Shown in pieces: positions 1 through 9,400 of a stretch of 64,000 bases of DNA. Location: assembly GCF_029543245.1 (NCBI RefSeq), contig NZ_JARQWV010000006.1:124001-188000 (forward strand). Reading direction: 5' to 3'. The position numbers were made by a program, and so were the translations under genes. The notes beneath the pieces are model-generated. The model did not search any database, had not been told where the DNA came from, and worked only from the letters and a program-made list of their open reading frames with translations. Each line of letters starts with the position of its first letter. Position 1 is the first letter of the stretch. The stretch comes from Caulobacter endophyticus. Lineage in GTDB: Bacteria; Pseudomonadota; Alphaproteobacteria; Caulobacterales; Caulobacteraceae.

Positions 1-1
1 C

Positions 2-214
2 ATCACTGGCGAAAGCGTGCGCAACGGCAAGCCGCACCCCGAGGGCTTCCTGAAGGGCGCCGAACTGCTGGGCGCGCCGATCGCCGACTGCCTGGCGTTC
101 GAGGACTCCCCCGCCGGCGTCGCCGCGGCGCGGGCCTCCGGAGCGCACGTCGCCATCGTCGGGCCACTGGTCGCGCCGTGCGACGGCGACCTGGCGATCG
201 TCGACTATCTCTGA
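2..214 (+). CDS. HAD-family phosphatase, C-terminal fragment (5' end outside window)
   Basis: The frame is open from the first bases of the window and ends at a TGA at 212-214. The fragment reads ITGES-x-RNGKPHPEGF followed by CLAFEDSPAGVAAARASG. In beta-phosphoglucomutase-like HAD phosphatases these are motif III (the lysine of GKP) and motif IV (ED-S, binding magnesium, followed by the helix A-x-AAG-A). About 70 residues are visible, so roughly two thirds of a typical 220-residue protein lies upstream. A GTG at 17 falls inside the conserved motif and is not a real start. The substrate, probably a small sugar phosphate, cannot be told from this part. Confidence 0.8.
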   Translation: MTGESVRNGKPHPEGFLKGAELLGAPIADCLAFEDSPAGVAAARASGAHVAIVGPLVAPCDGDLAIVDYL

Positions 215-218
215 ACGT

Positions 219-506
219 TCATCGCCCCAGACGCCTGCGATTGGCGCGCACCTTGGCGCGATAGTGCTTCACCACCGCCCTGGCGGCGGCGTCGGGCGCC
301 TGGGGCAGTCCGCCGGTCCAGAACTTCAGGCCGATGTCGGCGGCGGCGGCCATCTTCTCGGTGGTCATGCGCACCGCTTCGGCCTGGGCCTTGGCCCCGC
401 CGCCCGCCAGGACCATGGTCCGCAGGCCGATGACCGTCGACGCCTCCAGGCCCAGCGCCCAGGCGTCCAGCATCGTCGAGGGCCAGTCTTCCTTGCGGCG
501 CGTCAT
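219..506 (-). CDS. small hypothetical protein, phasin-like helix
   Basis: This 95-residue protein has no signal peptide or membrane segment. Residues 12-60 form one amphipathic, alanine-rich helix (LGLEAS-VIGLRTM-LAGGGAKAQAEA), followed by a second helix and a basic tail (RAKVRANRRRLGR). The helix pattern resembles uncharacterised phasin-like small proteins of alphaproteobacteria; this is a similarity by eye, not a recognised family. It converges on the HAD gene, with four bases between the two stop codons, and is divergent from the radical SAM gene, with a 111-bp gap that would hold both promoters. Function unknown. Confidence 0.6.
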   Translation of the reverse strand: MTRRKEDWPSTMLDAWALGLEASTVIGLRTMVLAGGGAKAQAEAVRMTTEKMAAAADIGLKFWTGGLPQAPDAAARAVVKHYRAKVRANRRRLGR

Positions 507-617
507 GGCGGATCTCCCTTTTCCGCAAGGGGATCGCGCGAGGCCTTCGCCCGGTTCCCCGGCCGCTGCGACATCGTGAAACTCGACGGAACAAAAGAAG
601 AACTATAGACTGTGCGG

Positions 618-1838
618 ATGGCCGTTCTCGATATCCGCCGCAAGCTCGCCATCCTCGCCGACGCCGCCAAGTACGACGCTTCCTGCGCCTCCTCGGGGGG
701 CGAAAAACGCGACTCCGTCGGCGGCAAGGGCGTCGGCTCCACCGAGGGCATGGGCATCTGCCACGCCTATGCGCCGGACGGACGCTGCATCAGCCTGCTG
801 AAGATCCTGCTGACCAACTTCTGCATCTACGACTGCGCCTACTGCATCAACCGGGTGTCGTCGAACACGCCCCGGGCGCGGTTCTCGGTGAAGGAGGTCG
901 TCGACCTCACCCTCAACTTCTACAAGCGCAACTACATCGAGGGCCTGTTCCTGTCGTCGGGCGTCATCCAGAGCGGCGACTACACGATGGAGGAAATGGT
1001 CCGCATCGCGAAGTCCTTGCGGCTGGACCATGACTTCCGGGGCTACATCCACCTCAAACTCATCCCCGAGGCCTCGCCGGAGCTGGCCGCGCAGGCCGGC
1101 CTCTATGCCGACCGGGTGTCGATCAACATCGAGCTGCCGCGCGACGACAGCCTCAAATCCCTGGCCCCCGAAAAGGACGTCGGCGACATCAAGCGGGCCA
1201 TGGGCCGCATGCGGCTGGCGATCGAGGACAAGGCCGAACCGGCCCGCAAGGCGCCGCGCAAGAGCTTCGCCCGCAGCCAGTCGACCCAGTTGATCGTCGG
1301 GGCGGACGAGGCCAAGGACGGCGACATCCTGGCCCGCAGCGCCTCGCTGTACGGCGCCTATCGCCTCAGCCGCGTCTACTATTCGGCCTTCAGCCCGATC
1401 CCCGACGCCAGCCACCGCCTGCCCTCGGCCCGCCCGCCGCTGCTGCGCGAACACCGCCTCTACCAGGCCGACTGGCTGATGCGGTTCTACGGCTTCGCCC
1501 AGCCCGAGATTATCGGGCAGGGTCAGGATCTGGACCTGTCGGTCGATCCCAAGACCGCGTGGGCCCTGCGAAACCGAGCCAGGTTCCCCGTCGACGTCAA
1601 CGCCGCCGACCGCGAGACCCTGCTGCGCGTGCCGGGCCTGGGCGCCAAGGCCGTCGACCGTATCCTCCTGGCCCGCAGGCAGGCGCGCCTCACGATCGAC
1701 GACCTCAAGCGCGTGGGCGCCGTGGTCAAGCGCGCCAGGGCCTTCGTCGTCGCCGAGGGCTGGACGCCGGGCGCGGCCACCGACGGCGAGCACCTGAAGG
1801 CCCGCCTGGTCGAACCGGCCCAGCTGAGCCTGTTCTGA
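618..1838 (+). CDS. putative DNA modification/repair radical SAM protein
   Basis: A 406-residue radical SAM enzyme. The cluster-binding motif is C69-x3-C73-x2-C76 (FCIYDCAYC), which ligates the 4Fe-4S cluster used to cleave S-adenosylmethionine. The region around residues 20-50 (ASCASSGG, GICHAYAPDGRC) is characteristic of the family annotated as putative DNA modification/repair radical SAM protein. The C-terminus carries a helix-hairpin-helix element (VNAADRETLLRVPGLGAKAV), a DNA-binding fold. The next gene overlaps by one base (TGATG), so the two are translationally coupled; this pairing with a UdgX/DUF4130 protein recurs in many bacteria. The ATG at 618 is chosen; a GTG at 612 is in frame and lies closer to the AGAAG at 596-600. 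The DNA lesion repaired is not known. Confidence 0.85.
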   Translation: MAVLDIRRKLAILADAAKYDASCASSGGEKRDSVGGKGVGSTEGMGICHAYAPDGRCISLLKILLTNFCIYDCAYCINRVSSNTPRARFSVKEVVDLTLNFYKRNYIEGLFLSSGVIQSGDYTMEEMVRIAKSLRLDHDFRGYIHLKLIPEASPELAAQAGLYADRVSINIELPRDDSLKSLAPEKDVGDIKRAMGRMRLAIEDKAEPARKAPRKSFARSQSTQLIVGADEAKDGDILARSASLYGAYRLSRVYYSAFSPIPDASHRLPSARPPLLREHRLYQADWLMRFYGFAQPEIIGQGQDLDLSVDPKTAWALRNRARFPVDVNAADRETLLRVPGLGAKAVDRILLARRQARLTIDDLKRVGAVVKRARAFVVAEGWTPGAATDGEHLKARLVEPAQLSLF

Positions 1839-3349
1839 TGCGGGTGGTGCGGCTTGCCTCGGAGATCGACTTCGACGGCTGGAGAGCCGCCGCCCGCCGC
1901 CTGCGCGCCGAGGGAGTCTCGCCCGAAGCCATCGCTTGGACAGCGGAAAGAGACCTCTTCTCCCCTCCCCCTTGCGGGGAGGGGGCAGGGGGTGGGGGTG
2001 TGAGCGCGGAGATGGCCGATTCAGAGCCAGCTCCCCCACCCCAACCCCTCCCCACAAGGGGGAGGGGCTTTACGGTTCCGACGGCCTTCGTCGACTTGGC
2101 CCAAGCGGTGATCCTGCATCGCGCCTCCGACCGACTGGCCCTGCTCTATCGGCTGCTGTGGCGGCTGGAGCGCGAGCCGCGGCTGATCGACAATCCGGCC
2201 GATCCCGACGTCGCCAGGGCCCGCGACATGCAGAAGGCGGTGGCCCGGGCGATCCACAAGATGCACGCCTTCGTGCGCTTTCGCCTGATCGAGACCGATC
2301 CCGAGACCTACGCCGCCTGGTTCGAACCGGCCCACCGCGTCACCGAGGCCGCAGCCCCGTTCTTCGCCCGCCGCTTCACCAACATGACCTGGACGATCCT
2401 GACGCCCGACGCCTGCGTGGCCTGGGACGGTCAGACGCTGCGGGTCTCAGACGGCGTCGATCCGGCCGACGCCCCGTCCGAAGACGCCCAGGAAGAGCTC
2501 TGGCGCACCTACTACGCCTCGATCTTCAACCCGGCCCGGCTGAACGAGAAGATGATGCGCCAGGAGATGCCCAAGCGGTACTGGCGCAACCTTCCCGAGG
2601 CGCGGCTCATTCCGCAGCTGATCGAAACCGCCCAGGAACGCGCCGCCGCCATGGTCGCCGCAGCCCCTTCCCCGCCGCCCGACCGCGTGCTGAAGGCCGC
2701 CCTGCGCCACGCCCGCGACGGCGCGTTCAACGGCGACCTGCCGACCAGCCTCGACGAGGTCGCCGCCGCCGTGCAGGTCTGCCGGCGCTGCGACCTGTGG
2801 CGAGACGCCACCCAGGCCGTGCCGGGCCAGGGCCCGGCCCATGCCCCGCTGATGTTCGTCGGCGAGCAGCCCGGCGACCAGGAAGACCTGGCGGGCCAGC
2901 CCTTCGTCGGTCCCGCCGGCCAGGTGTTCGACGCGGCGCTGAAGGAGGCCGGCGTGCCGCGCGAGCAGGCTTTCGTCACCAACGCCGTCAAGCACTTCAA
3001 GCACGAGCCGCGCGGCAAGCGCCGCATCCACAAAACGCCGGATCGCGGCGAAGTCACGGCCTGCCGCTGGTGGCTGGACACCGAGCGGCGGCTGGTTCGG
3101 CCCCGGGTGATCGTGGCGCTGGGCGCGACGGCGGCCCATGCGGTGATCGGCAGGGCCACCCCCATCGCCGCCAATCGCGGCCGGGCGCTGCATCTGCCAG
3201 ACCAGGGTCAGGCGATCGTCACCTATCACCCGTCGTTCCTGCTGCGCCTGCCCGACGCCGACGCACGCGATCGCGCCCACGCCGAATTCGTCGAAGACCT
3301 GCGCCTTGCGGGCGAGCTTGCAAAATTGATCGACCAAGGCGCGCAATGA
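1838..3349 (+). CDS. udgX: UdgX-family uracil-DNA binding protein fused to DUF4130
   Basis: A 503-residue fusion. Residues about 80-270 match the DUF4130 DNA-metabolism domain; residues about 305-500 are a uracil-DNA glycosylase fold with motif GEQPG (342-346), the UdgX-specific loop KRRIH (394-398) and motif HPS (464-466). In UdgX the loop histidine, here H398, forms a covalent bond with the abasic sugar after uracil release, so the protein stays on DNA. C315 and C318 (CRRC) probably bind the iron-sulfur cluster. The start ATG overlaps the stop of the radical SAM gene. Residues about 42-77 are unusual: they are the translation of an inverted-repeat element at 1962-2067 lying before the DUF4130 domain. 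The reading frame is kept, so the protein is probably still made. Confidence 0.88.
   Translation: MRVVRLASEIDFDGWRAAARRLRAEGVSPEAIAWTAERDLFSPPPCGEGAGGGGVSAEMADSEPAPPPQPLPTRGRGFTVPTAFVDLAQAVILHRASDRLALLYRLLWRLEREPRLIDNPADPDVARARDMQKAVARAIHKMHAFVRFRLIETDPETYAAWFEPAHRVTEAAAPFFARRFTNMTWTILTPDACVAWDGQTLRVSDGVDPADAPSEDAQEELWRTYYASIFNPARLNEKMMRQEMPKRYWRNLPEARLIPQLIETAQERAAAMVAAAPSPPPDRVLKAALRHARDGAFNGDLPTSLDEVAAAVQVCRRCDLWRDATQAVPGQGPAHAPLMFVGEQPGDQEDLAGQPFVGPAGQVFDAALKEAGVPREQAFVTNAVKHFKHEPRGKRRIHKTPDRGEVTACRWWLDTERRLVRPRVIVALGATAAHAVIGRATPIAANRGRALHLPDQGQAIVTYHPSFLLRLPDADARDRAHAEFVEDLRLAGELAKLIDQGAQ
1962..2067. repeat. palindromic G/C-rich element inside udgX (family A)
   Basis: The left arm begins CCCCTCCCCCTTGCGGGGAG and the right arm ends with nearly its reverse complement (CTCCCCACAAGGGGGAGGGG), with about 35 unrelated bases between the arms. 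It belongs to the same general family as the elements at 5101-5160, 5311-5376, 6099-6258 and 27194-27316. It is open in the udgX frame and adds about 35 Pro/Gly-rich residues. Confidence 0.8.
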
Positions 3350-3548
3350 CGCTCGCCCAACGGGCGCTCCGCGCAAAAAATCTGCTCAATCTTTCGGCGA
3401 CGCTCGTTCGCACGCAATCCCTTGCCCCGCCTCGTAATACTTGGCGCGGGAACGGGGCGCATAAGCCCTCCCCGCCGCCCGGGGCGCTCCTTCGCCTCTT
3501 GCCACGACGGCGCTGCCGGGGTTGGTTCCCGGCCGGGGAAGAGGGGCG

Positions 3549-4142
3549 ATGACAGCAGACGACGAAGAGCGGCGCGCCTGGTTCCGGAGGGAGATCCTGC
3601 CCCTGGAGCCCAGGCTTCTGGCCTATGCGCGCAAGTTCTGCCGCGACGGCGAGACCGATCCGGAGGATCTGGTCCACGACGCCTTCACCCGCGTGATCGC
3701 CTGCAAGACCTGGCGCGAGATCACCAATCCCGGCGCCTTCGCCTCGCGCACCCTGCGCAACGTGGCCTTCGACGGCCTGCGCCGCCGCAAGGTGCTGACC
3801 ATCACCGCCGTCGCCGACTTCGAGCTGATCGGCGGCATGGACGAGACGCCCGGCCCCGAGGCCACGCTGGTGTCGCGCGACGAGCTGCGCCAACTTCGCG
3901 ACGCGATATCGGAACTGCCGACACAATGTCGGCGTGTATTCACCCTTCGGAAAGTCTATAGCCTGTCGCCGGGCGAGATAGCGGTCCGGATGGGCTTGTC
4001 CGTCTCAACAGTCGAGAAGCACCTGATCAAGGGGCTTCGCTATTGTTCCGAAAAGCTGGGCCGCGCGGGCGCGACCCAGCCAGTGCGTATCGACGAAGGG
4101 CGTTCATGGGCCGGGAAGCGGGATCGCGACGCGAAGCGGTGA
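3549..4142 (+). CDS. ECF-family RNA polymerase sigma factor (FecI-like)
   Basis: A 197-residue extracytoplasmic-function sigma factor. Region 2 is seen in RLLAYARKFCRDGETDPEDLVHDAFTRV, and region 4 in LPTQCRRVFTLRKVYSLSPGEIAVRMGLSVSTVEKHL, the helix-turn-helix for the -35 element. The ATG at 3549 follows GAGGGGCG closely; an earlier in-frame start at 3522 lacks support. The FecR-like anti-sigma gene begins inside it (37-base overlap), and a TonB receptor with an N-terminal STN domain follows after a repeat-rich gap. This is the classic trans-envelope signalling trio: receptor occupancy is relayed through FecR to release the sigma factor. Targets are probably the receptor gene itself. Confidence 0.92.
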   Translation: MTADDEERRAWFRREILPLEPRLLAYARKFCRDGETDPEDLVHDAFTRVIACKTWREITNPGAFASRTLRNVAFDGLRRRKVLTITAVADFELIGGMDETPGPEATLVSRDELRQLRDAISELPTQCRRVFTLRKVYSLSPGEIAVRMGLSVSTVEKHLIKGLRYCSEKLGRAGATQPVRIDEGRSWAGKRDRDAKR

Positions 4143-5098
4143 GAGCGGCCGCCGCCGAATGGGCGGTGCGGCTGTCCGATCCCGCCTGCGCGACTGATAC
4201 GCGCGCGGCCTTCGAGGCCTGGCGCGCCGAGAGCTTCGAGAACGAGGCCGCCTTCGAGCGCGCCCACGCCGCCTGGGAGCGGACCGAGCGCCTGCGCGCC
4301 TTCAAGCCGGGGCTCGCCAAGCCCGACGCCGACCTCTTCGCGCCGAACGAGCCCCCGCGCCGCGTCTTCGATCGCCGCTCGCCCTGGACGCTGATGGCCG
4401 CCGTCGCCGCCATCTCGGGCGTGGTCGGGACCGGGGTGATGACCGCCACCGCCTCGACCGCCTACGCCACCGACATCGGCGAGCGCCGCGTGGTGGTGCT
4501 GGCCGACAACAGCCGCATCGAGCTCAACACCGACAGCAAGGTCGTTGTGCGCTACCGCGGCGGCGTGCGCGAGGTGAAGCTGGTCAAGGGCGAGGCCCTG
4601 TTCGAGGCCGCCGCCGACAAGCGCCCCTTCGTGGTCAAGGCCCGCGACGCTCGCATCGAGACCGCCGGCGGCGAGCTTTCCGTCCGCCTGGGCGCCGAGA
4701 ACGCCGCCGTCACCGTGCGTCGCGGCGCGGTCGAAGTGGAGCCCGATGGCAAGGGTCCGGCCAAGGAAACGAAGATCGCGGCCGGCACGGCCATGGTCTA
4801 CGGCCCCGCGGGCAGCCACGCCCAGCCGCTGTCGGACGCAGAGATCGACCGGGCCCTGGCCTGGCGCCAGGGGGCCATCGCCCTGAACGGCCAGTCGCTG
4901 AGCCAGGCCGTGGCCGAGTTCAACCGCTACAACCGCCGCAAGGTCCGCATCGCCGACCCGTCGATCGCCGACCTGCGCCTGGCCGGCTACTTCCAGAGCA
5001 CCGAACCCATGGCCTTCGTCACCGCCGTCACCCACACCTTCCCGGTGCGGGCCAGCCAAGGCGAAGACGGCGTGATCCGCCTGGCCCGCAAGGGCTAG
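4106..5098 (+). CDS. FecR-family anti-sigma factor / signal transducer
   Basis: A 330-residue protein that overlaps the 3' end of the sigma gene by 37 bases; the ATG at 4106 follows GAAGGG at good distance. Residues 1-80 are the cytoplasmic DUF4880-type sigma-binding domain (AAEWAVRLSDP, FEAWRAES-ENEAAFERA). One membrane helix (LMAAVAAISGVVGTGVMTA) spans residues about 97-115. The periplasmic FecR domain follows (RRVVVLADNSRIELNTDSKV), and the C-terminal part (GQSLSQAVAEFNRYNRRKV) is STN/secretin-like, able to contact the receptor's signalling domain. Family knowledge places it in the inner membrane between sigma factor and receptor. Confidence 0.92.
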   Translation: MGREAGSRREAVRAAAAEWAVRLSDPACATDTRAAFEAWRAESFENEAAFERAHAAWERTERLRAFKPGLAKPDADLFAPNEPPRRVFDRRSPWTLMAAVAAISGVVGTGVMTATASTAYATDIGERRVVVLADNSRIELNTDSKVVVRYRGGVREVKLVKGEALFEAAADKRPFVVKARDARIETAGGELSVRLGAENAAVTVRRGAVEVEPDGKGPAKETKIAAGTAMVYGPAGSHAQPLSDAEIDRALAWRQGAIALNGQSLSQAVAEFNRYNRRKVRIADPSIADLRLAGYFQSTEPMAFVTAVTHTFPVRASQGEDGVIRLARKG

Positions 5099-5100
5099 CC

Positions 5101-5160
5101 AAAGATCCTCCCCTCTGGGGGAGTTGGCCCGGAGGGCCGGAGGGGGAGACTCTGCTGAGA
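5101..5160. repeat. family A palindromic element, copy after fecR
   Basis: Starts three bases after the fecR stop codon with GATCCTCCCCTCTGGGGGAG, then CCGGAGGGCCGGAGGGGGA. It resembles the segments at 5311-5376 and 6099-6170 closely and could act as the transcript end of the sigma-fecR operon. Confidence 0.7.
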
Positions 5161-5190
5161 TCGGCGCACCCCACCAGCCAACAACACACG

Positions 5191-5304
5191 CCTCCCTCGC
5201 CCCTGTGGCGAGGGCCCATGCCGGCGGCCGCTCAGACGGCGGCCGAACGCGAAAGGTCTGAGCAGGCTGAGCGATGGATCCTCGCCACGAGGGCGAGGAA
5301 GGCG
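5191..5304. repeat. 114-bp direct repeat with terminal inverted repeats, copy 1
   Basis: The left end (CCTCGCCCCTGTGGCGAGG) is, with two changes, the reverse complement of the right end (CCTCGCCACGAGGGCGAGG). Copy 2 at 5407-5520 is the same length and differs by only a few bases. It has no coding capacity for a transposase. The size and ends suggest a small non-autonomous element (MITE-like). Confidence 0.75.
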
Positions 5305-5310
5305 CTCTCT

Positions 5311-5376
5311 CAAGATCCTCCCCCTGAAGGGGGAGGTGGCCCGAAGGGCCGGAGGGGGAAGTGTCTGATGAGGTCG
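5311..5376. repeat. family A palindromic element between the 114-bp copies
   Basis: AAGATCCTCCCCCTGAAGGG with the complementary GGGGGA that follows, then CCGAAGGGCCGGAGGGGGA. It is nearly identical to the segment at 6101-6166 and lies between the two 114-bp repeats, so the order is A-C-A-C. Confidence 0.7.
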
Positions 5377-5406
5377 GTTTCCCGCACCTTCAGCCCACCA
5401 CTCCCG

Positions 5407-5520
5407 CCTCCCTCGCCCCTGTGGCGAGGGCCCATGCCTGCGGCTGCTCAGACGGCGGCCGAACGCAAAAGGTCTGAGCAGGCTGAACGATGGATCCTCG
5501 CCACAAGGGCGAGGAAGGCG
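5407..5520. repeat. 114-bp direct repeat with terminal inverted repeats, copy 2
   Basis: Second copy of the element at 5191-5304, same orientation and same 114-bp length. Differences include GCCGGCGGCCG against GCCTGCGGCTG and CACGAGGG against CACAAGGG. Being in tandem with family A units between them, the pair probably arose by duplication of a composite block. Confidence 0.75.
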
Positions 5521-6098
5521 TGAGTTGGGTGGGCTCGGAAAGTGGCCCGGACGGGGATAGACGCAGCTCCATCCACGGCGAGTTCGCCAAAGAACCCAAC
5601 CAATACAAAGCACTACAACTTTTTCGCCCAAACTTATCAGACGCACTGAAACCGCCCGCATAATCAAACCCGTCCCCGCCATGGGGAGGGCTCTTGGTAC
5701 CGGCCCAAGCGTGGCGAGGACCGCATCGAGCGGGGCCGCTTGAAGCGTCGTGGGAAAAGGCGGGCTTGCAGGAGCGCTTACGAGGCGTGAATGGGCCGCC
5801 AAGCCGTCCACGGCGCAACGAGCGGGTCGACAGGGCCGGGATCGTTCAAACCGGCCTAACAGGATCAGCCGAGGCTCGCGCCGGATTACCGCGGAGCTAT
5901 TGGTCCTGCCCGTCCGAGGGACAGCCGGATCCAGGGTTGAAACAGCACCCGCGCCTTCGGCCCTTCGGAATAACGATGCGGCGGAGCGGTCGACGAAGCC
6001 GAAACGCTAAACAAACAAACGGTCTCCGGGCTCCGCCCGGCCGCTCCGCGCCTCCCCGACCTAACGCGTGCGAACGCGGGAGCATGCGAAGTCGTGCC

Positions 6099-6258
6099 CC
6101 AAGATCCTCCCCCTGAAGGGGGAGGTGGCCCGGAGGGCCGGAGGGGGAAGTTCCTAGTGAGACAGCGAACGCCCCAAAGCCAGCAGTCACCTCCCCCGCA
6201 GTCGCTCCGCGACAGCTCCCCCCTCAGGGGGAGCAACGTTAGGCCGGAGGGGGTCACC
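6099..6258. repeat. family A palindromic pair upstream of the TonB receptor
   Basis: A left arm (CAAGATCCTCCCCCTGAAGG onward) and an oppositely oriented right arm (CACCTCCCCCGCAGTCGCTC, ending CCCCTCAGGGGGAGCAACG) face each other across about 30 bases. The layout matches the complete element between rnc and era at 27194-27316. Confidence 0.7.
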
Positions 6259-6413
6259 CAGGGCTCCCGAAAACTGGGGCCGGCGCCACACTCGTCACAC
6301 CGTCGCCACAAATTTTCGGTCGCCGAGTGGAGGTTTCCCCACGGTCCGCCGTCGAGGCGATTAGAACGTCGCGTCGAGGGGGCGCGGCGGAAGGGGATTT
6401 TTCGAACTTGTCC

Positions 6414-9400
6414 ATGCGTAACACCCAACGCCGCCGGACCGTCCGCGGCCTGCTGCTGGCGTCGGCCGCCGTCCTGACCCTCGCCGGCCAGGCCATCGCC
6501 CAGGACGCGCGCCACACCTTCAACATCCCGTCGCAGGACGCGGTGTCGGCGCTGCAGACCTACGCCAAGCAGACCGGCAAGCAGGTGCTGTTCCCATACG
6601 AGGCCGCCGCCGGCCGCAAGACCCCCGCCGTGACCGGCGACCTGTCGGACGCCGAGGCGCTGAAGCGCCTGGCCGACGCCGCCGGCCTGACCGTCGCCTC
6701 GGACGACGGCAAGACCATCACCCTGCGCCCGGCGCAGGCCGCCCGCCCCCAGTCGGAAGCCGCCGCGACTGAAGCGGCTTCCGAACAAGTCGCCGAAGTC
6801 GAAGCCATCATCGTGGTCGGCAGCCAGATCGAAGGCGCCCGAACCACCGAAGCCCTCCCCGTCTCGGTCGTGACCGAGAAGGACATCATCGCCACCGGCG
6901 CCGTCTCGGGCGACGAACTGTTCCGCTCGATCCCGCAGGCCGGCGACGTGCAGTTCCAGGAAGCCCGCACCACCGGCAACCTGAACGACGCCCGCGGCGA
7001 CGTCTCGTCGCTGAACCTGCGCAGCCTCGGCACCGGCAACACCCTGGCCCTGCTGAACGGCCGCCGCGCCGTGCTGCACCCGGGCACCCAGACCGAAAAC
7101 CTGGTGCCGGTGCAGACCGTCAACACCAACGCCCTGCCCGTGGCCGGCGTCAAACGCGTCGAAGTGCTGCGTGACGGCGCCGGCGCCCTCTACGGCTCGG
7201 ACGCCGTGGCCGGCGTGGTCAACACCGTGCTCGACACCAAGTTCCAGGGCCTGCGCGTCGAAGCCCAGGTCGGCGGCTCGGAAGGCGCCGGCTATCGCGA
7301 AGGCGCCGTCAACCTGAAGGCCGGCACGCGCCTGGAAGACGGCACGCGCCTGACCTTCTTCGGCTCGTACACCGCCCACAGCCGCATGATGGCCGACGAG
7401 CGCGACTACGCCGCCAGCGAAGACCACCGCGACCGCGTCGCCGGCACGCCCTGGGCCGGCAACACCAGCTTCGACAACCGCTCGACCTCCAGCCCCTGGG
7501 GTTCGTTCACGCTGATCCCGTCGTCGACCGCGCCCCGTCAGAACGGCGTGGCCCTGACCACCTCGGGCGTGTTCCACATCGAGCCGACGGCCAACACCGC
7601 CGCCGGCTGCAGCAGCGCCGTCCTGGCCGGCAGCCTCTGCATCAAGTCGGGCGTCATCACCGGCGCCGCCGACCGCGACCTGCGCTACGACGAGAACCCC
7701 CAGCGCACCCTCAAGGGCGGCCTGGAGCGGACCAACCTCTTCAGCACCGTCGAGCGCGACCTCGACAACGGCATGACCTTCTTCGGTGAAGCCGGCTACT
7801 ATCACGCCCTGTTCACCGGCCAGCGCGAGCAGTCGGCCCCGATCTCGTCGGCCCCGATCAGCATCGCGGCCAACGCCTACTGGAACCCCTTCGGCGCCAC
7901 CACCCTGGCCGACGGCAGCGCCAACCCCAACCGCCTGTCGGGCCTGACCGGCGTGGGCGCTTCGGGCGTGGCGATGAACATCACCACCTACCGCCCGGTG
8001 GACGCCGGTCCGCGCACCTACACCGTCACCGACGACAGCTACCGCCTGCTGGGCGGCCTGAAGGGCACGTTCGGCGACGGCTGGAAGTGGGAATCGGCCG
8101 GCCTCTACTCCTTCGCCCGAACGAAGGACAAGACGCACAACGCCATCAGCAGCACGCTCTTCCAGCAGGCTATCAACCGCACGGACTCGAGCGCCTACAA
8201 CCCGTTCAATGGCGGTTCGCAGACCAACTGGTCGGGCGAGGACGGCACGCCCAACAGCCAGGCGACGATCAATTCGTTCCTGATCGACGTCTACCGCATC
8301 AGCGAAACCTCGCTGGCGATGTGGGACTTCAAGGTCTCCAAGAAGGACCTCTTCACCCTGCCGGGCGGCGACGTCGGCTTCGCCTCGGGCGTGGAAGTCC
8401 GCCGCGAGACCTACAAGGACGACCGTGACGACCGCCTGGACGGCACGACGACCTACACCAACAGCGTCACCGGCGTGACCTACAACAGCGACGTCCTGGG
8501 GGCCTCCGGTTCGCCGGACATCAAGGGCGACCGCGTCATCAGCTCGGCCTTCGCCGAACTGGCCGTGCCGATCATCTCGCCCGAGATGAACATCCCGTTC
8601 GTCGAGGAAGTCACCCTGCAACTGGCCGCCCGTGACGAGTACTATTCGGACTTCGGCAACGTGCTGAAGCCGAAGGGCGCCCTGCTCTGGAAGGTCGGCC
8701 AAGGCCTGTCGCTGCGCACCTCGGTCTCGCAGAGCTTCCGCGCGCCGAACCTGCCGCAGTTCTACAGCGAGGGCTCGACCGTCTCGAACGGCCGTCCCGA
8801 CTACGCCTTCTGCCGGATCAACAACCCGACGGCCACCACCTGCGCCAGCACCTCGACGCTGGAAGTGCGCCAGGGCAACAAGGACCTGAAGCCGGAAGAC
8901 GCCGACAACGCCTCGATCGGCTTCGTCTACCAGCCCAAGTTCATCCCGGTGGAATACGGCCGCCTGACCCTGACGACCGACTTCTGGTCGATCCGGGAAA
9001 AGAACGTCATCGGCATCCTGGGCGGCTACAACCAGATCGCCTACGACCTGCTGCTGCGCCAGCAGGGCAGCTTCAACCCCAACGTCGTGCGTGACGCCCC
9101 GGTCGGCACGAACACCGTCGGCGCCATCTCGTACATCAGCGACACCTACATGAACCTGCAGCCGCGCGTGGTTCAGGGCGTCGACTTCTCGCTGGCCTAT
9201 GACCTGGACGACACCCCCTGGGGCGACTTCGGCTTCAACCTGAACGTGGCCAAGCTGACCAAGTACGACCAGTCGGCCAGCCCGATCGAGCAGATCCTGC
9301 AAGAGGCGATCGCCAGCGGCGCCCTGGCGGGCCTGACGGTCTCGTCGGCCGGCAGCCAGATCAAGATGGACGGCTTCCCGGAATTCCGCGGCACCGCCAG

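Larger units (their letters stand above)
5099..6413. other. 1.3 kb gap filled with repeats; no gene seen
   Basis: This stretch separates fecR from its receptor gene. It holds family A palindromic elements at 5101-5160, 5311-5376 and 6099-6258, and the two 114-bp copies at 5191-5304 and 5407-5520. The rest (5521-6098) includes a short A/T-richer patch near 5590-5670 and shows no open frame with plausible codon use, ribosome site or known domain on either strand. The receptor promoter should lie near 6260-6410. Confidence 0.7.

Noticed and set aside
5191..5520. Possible CRISPR array
   Set aside because: Only two 114-bp copies with a repeat element between, no short regular repeats or unique spacers, and no cas gene.
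5840..5860. tRNA-like GTTCAAACC segment
   Set aside because: No acceptor stem, D-arm or anticodon arm can be placed around it.
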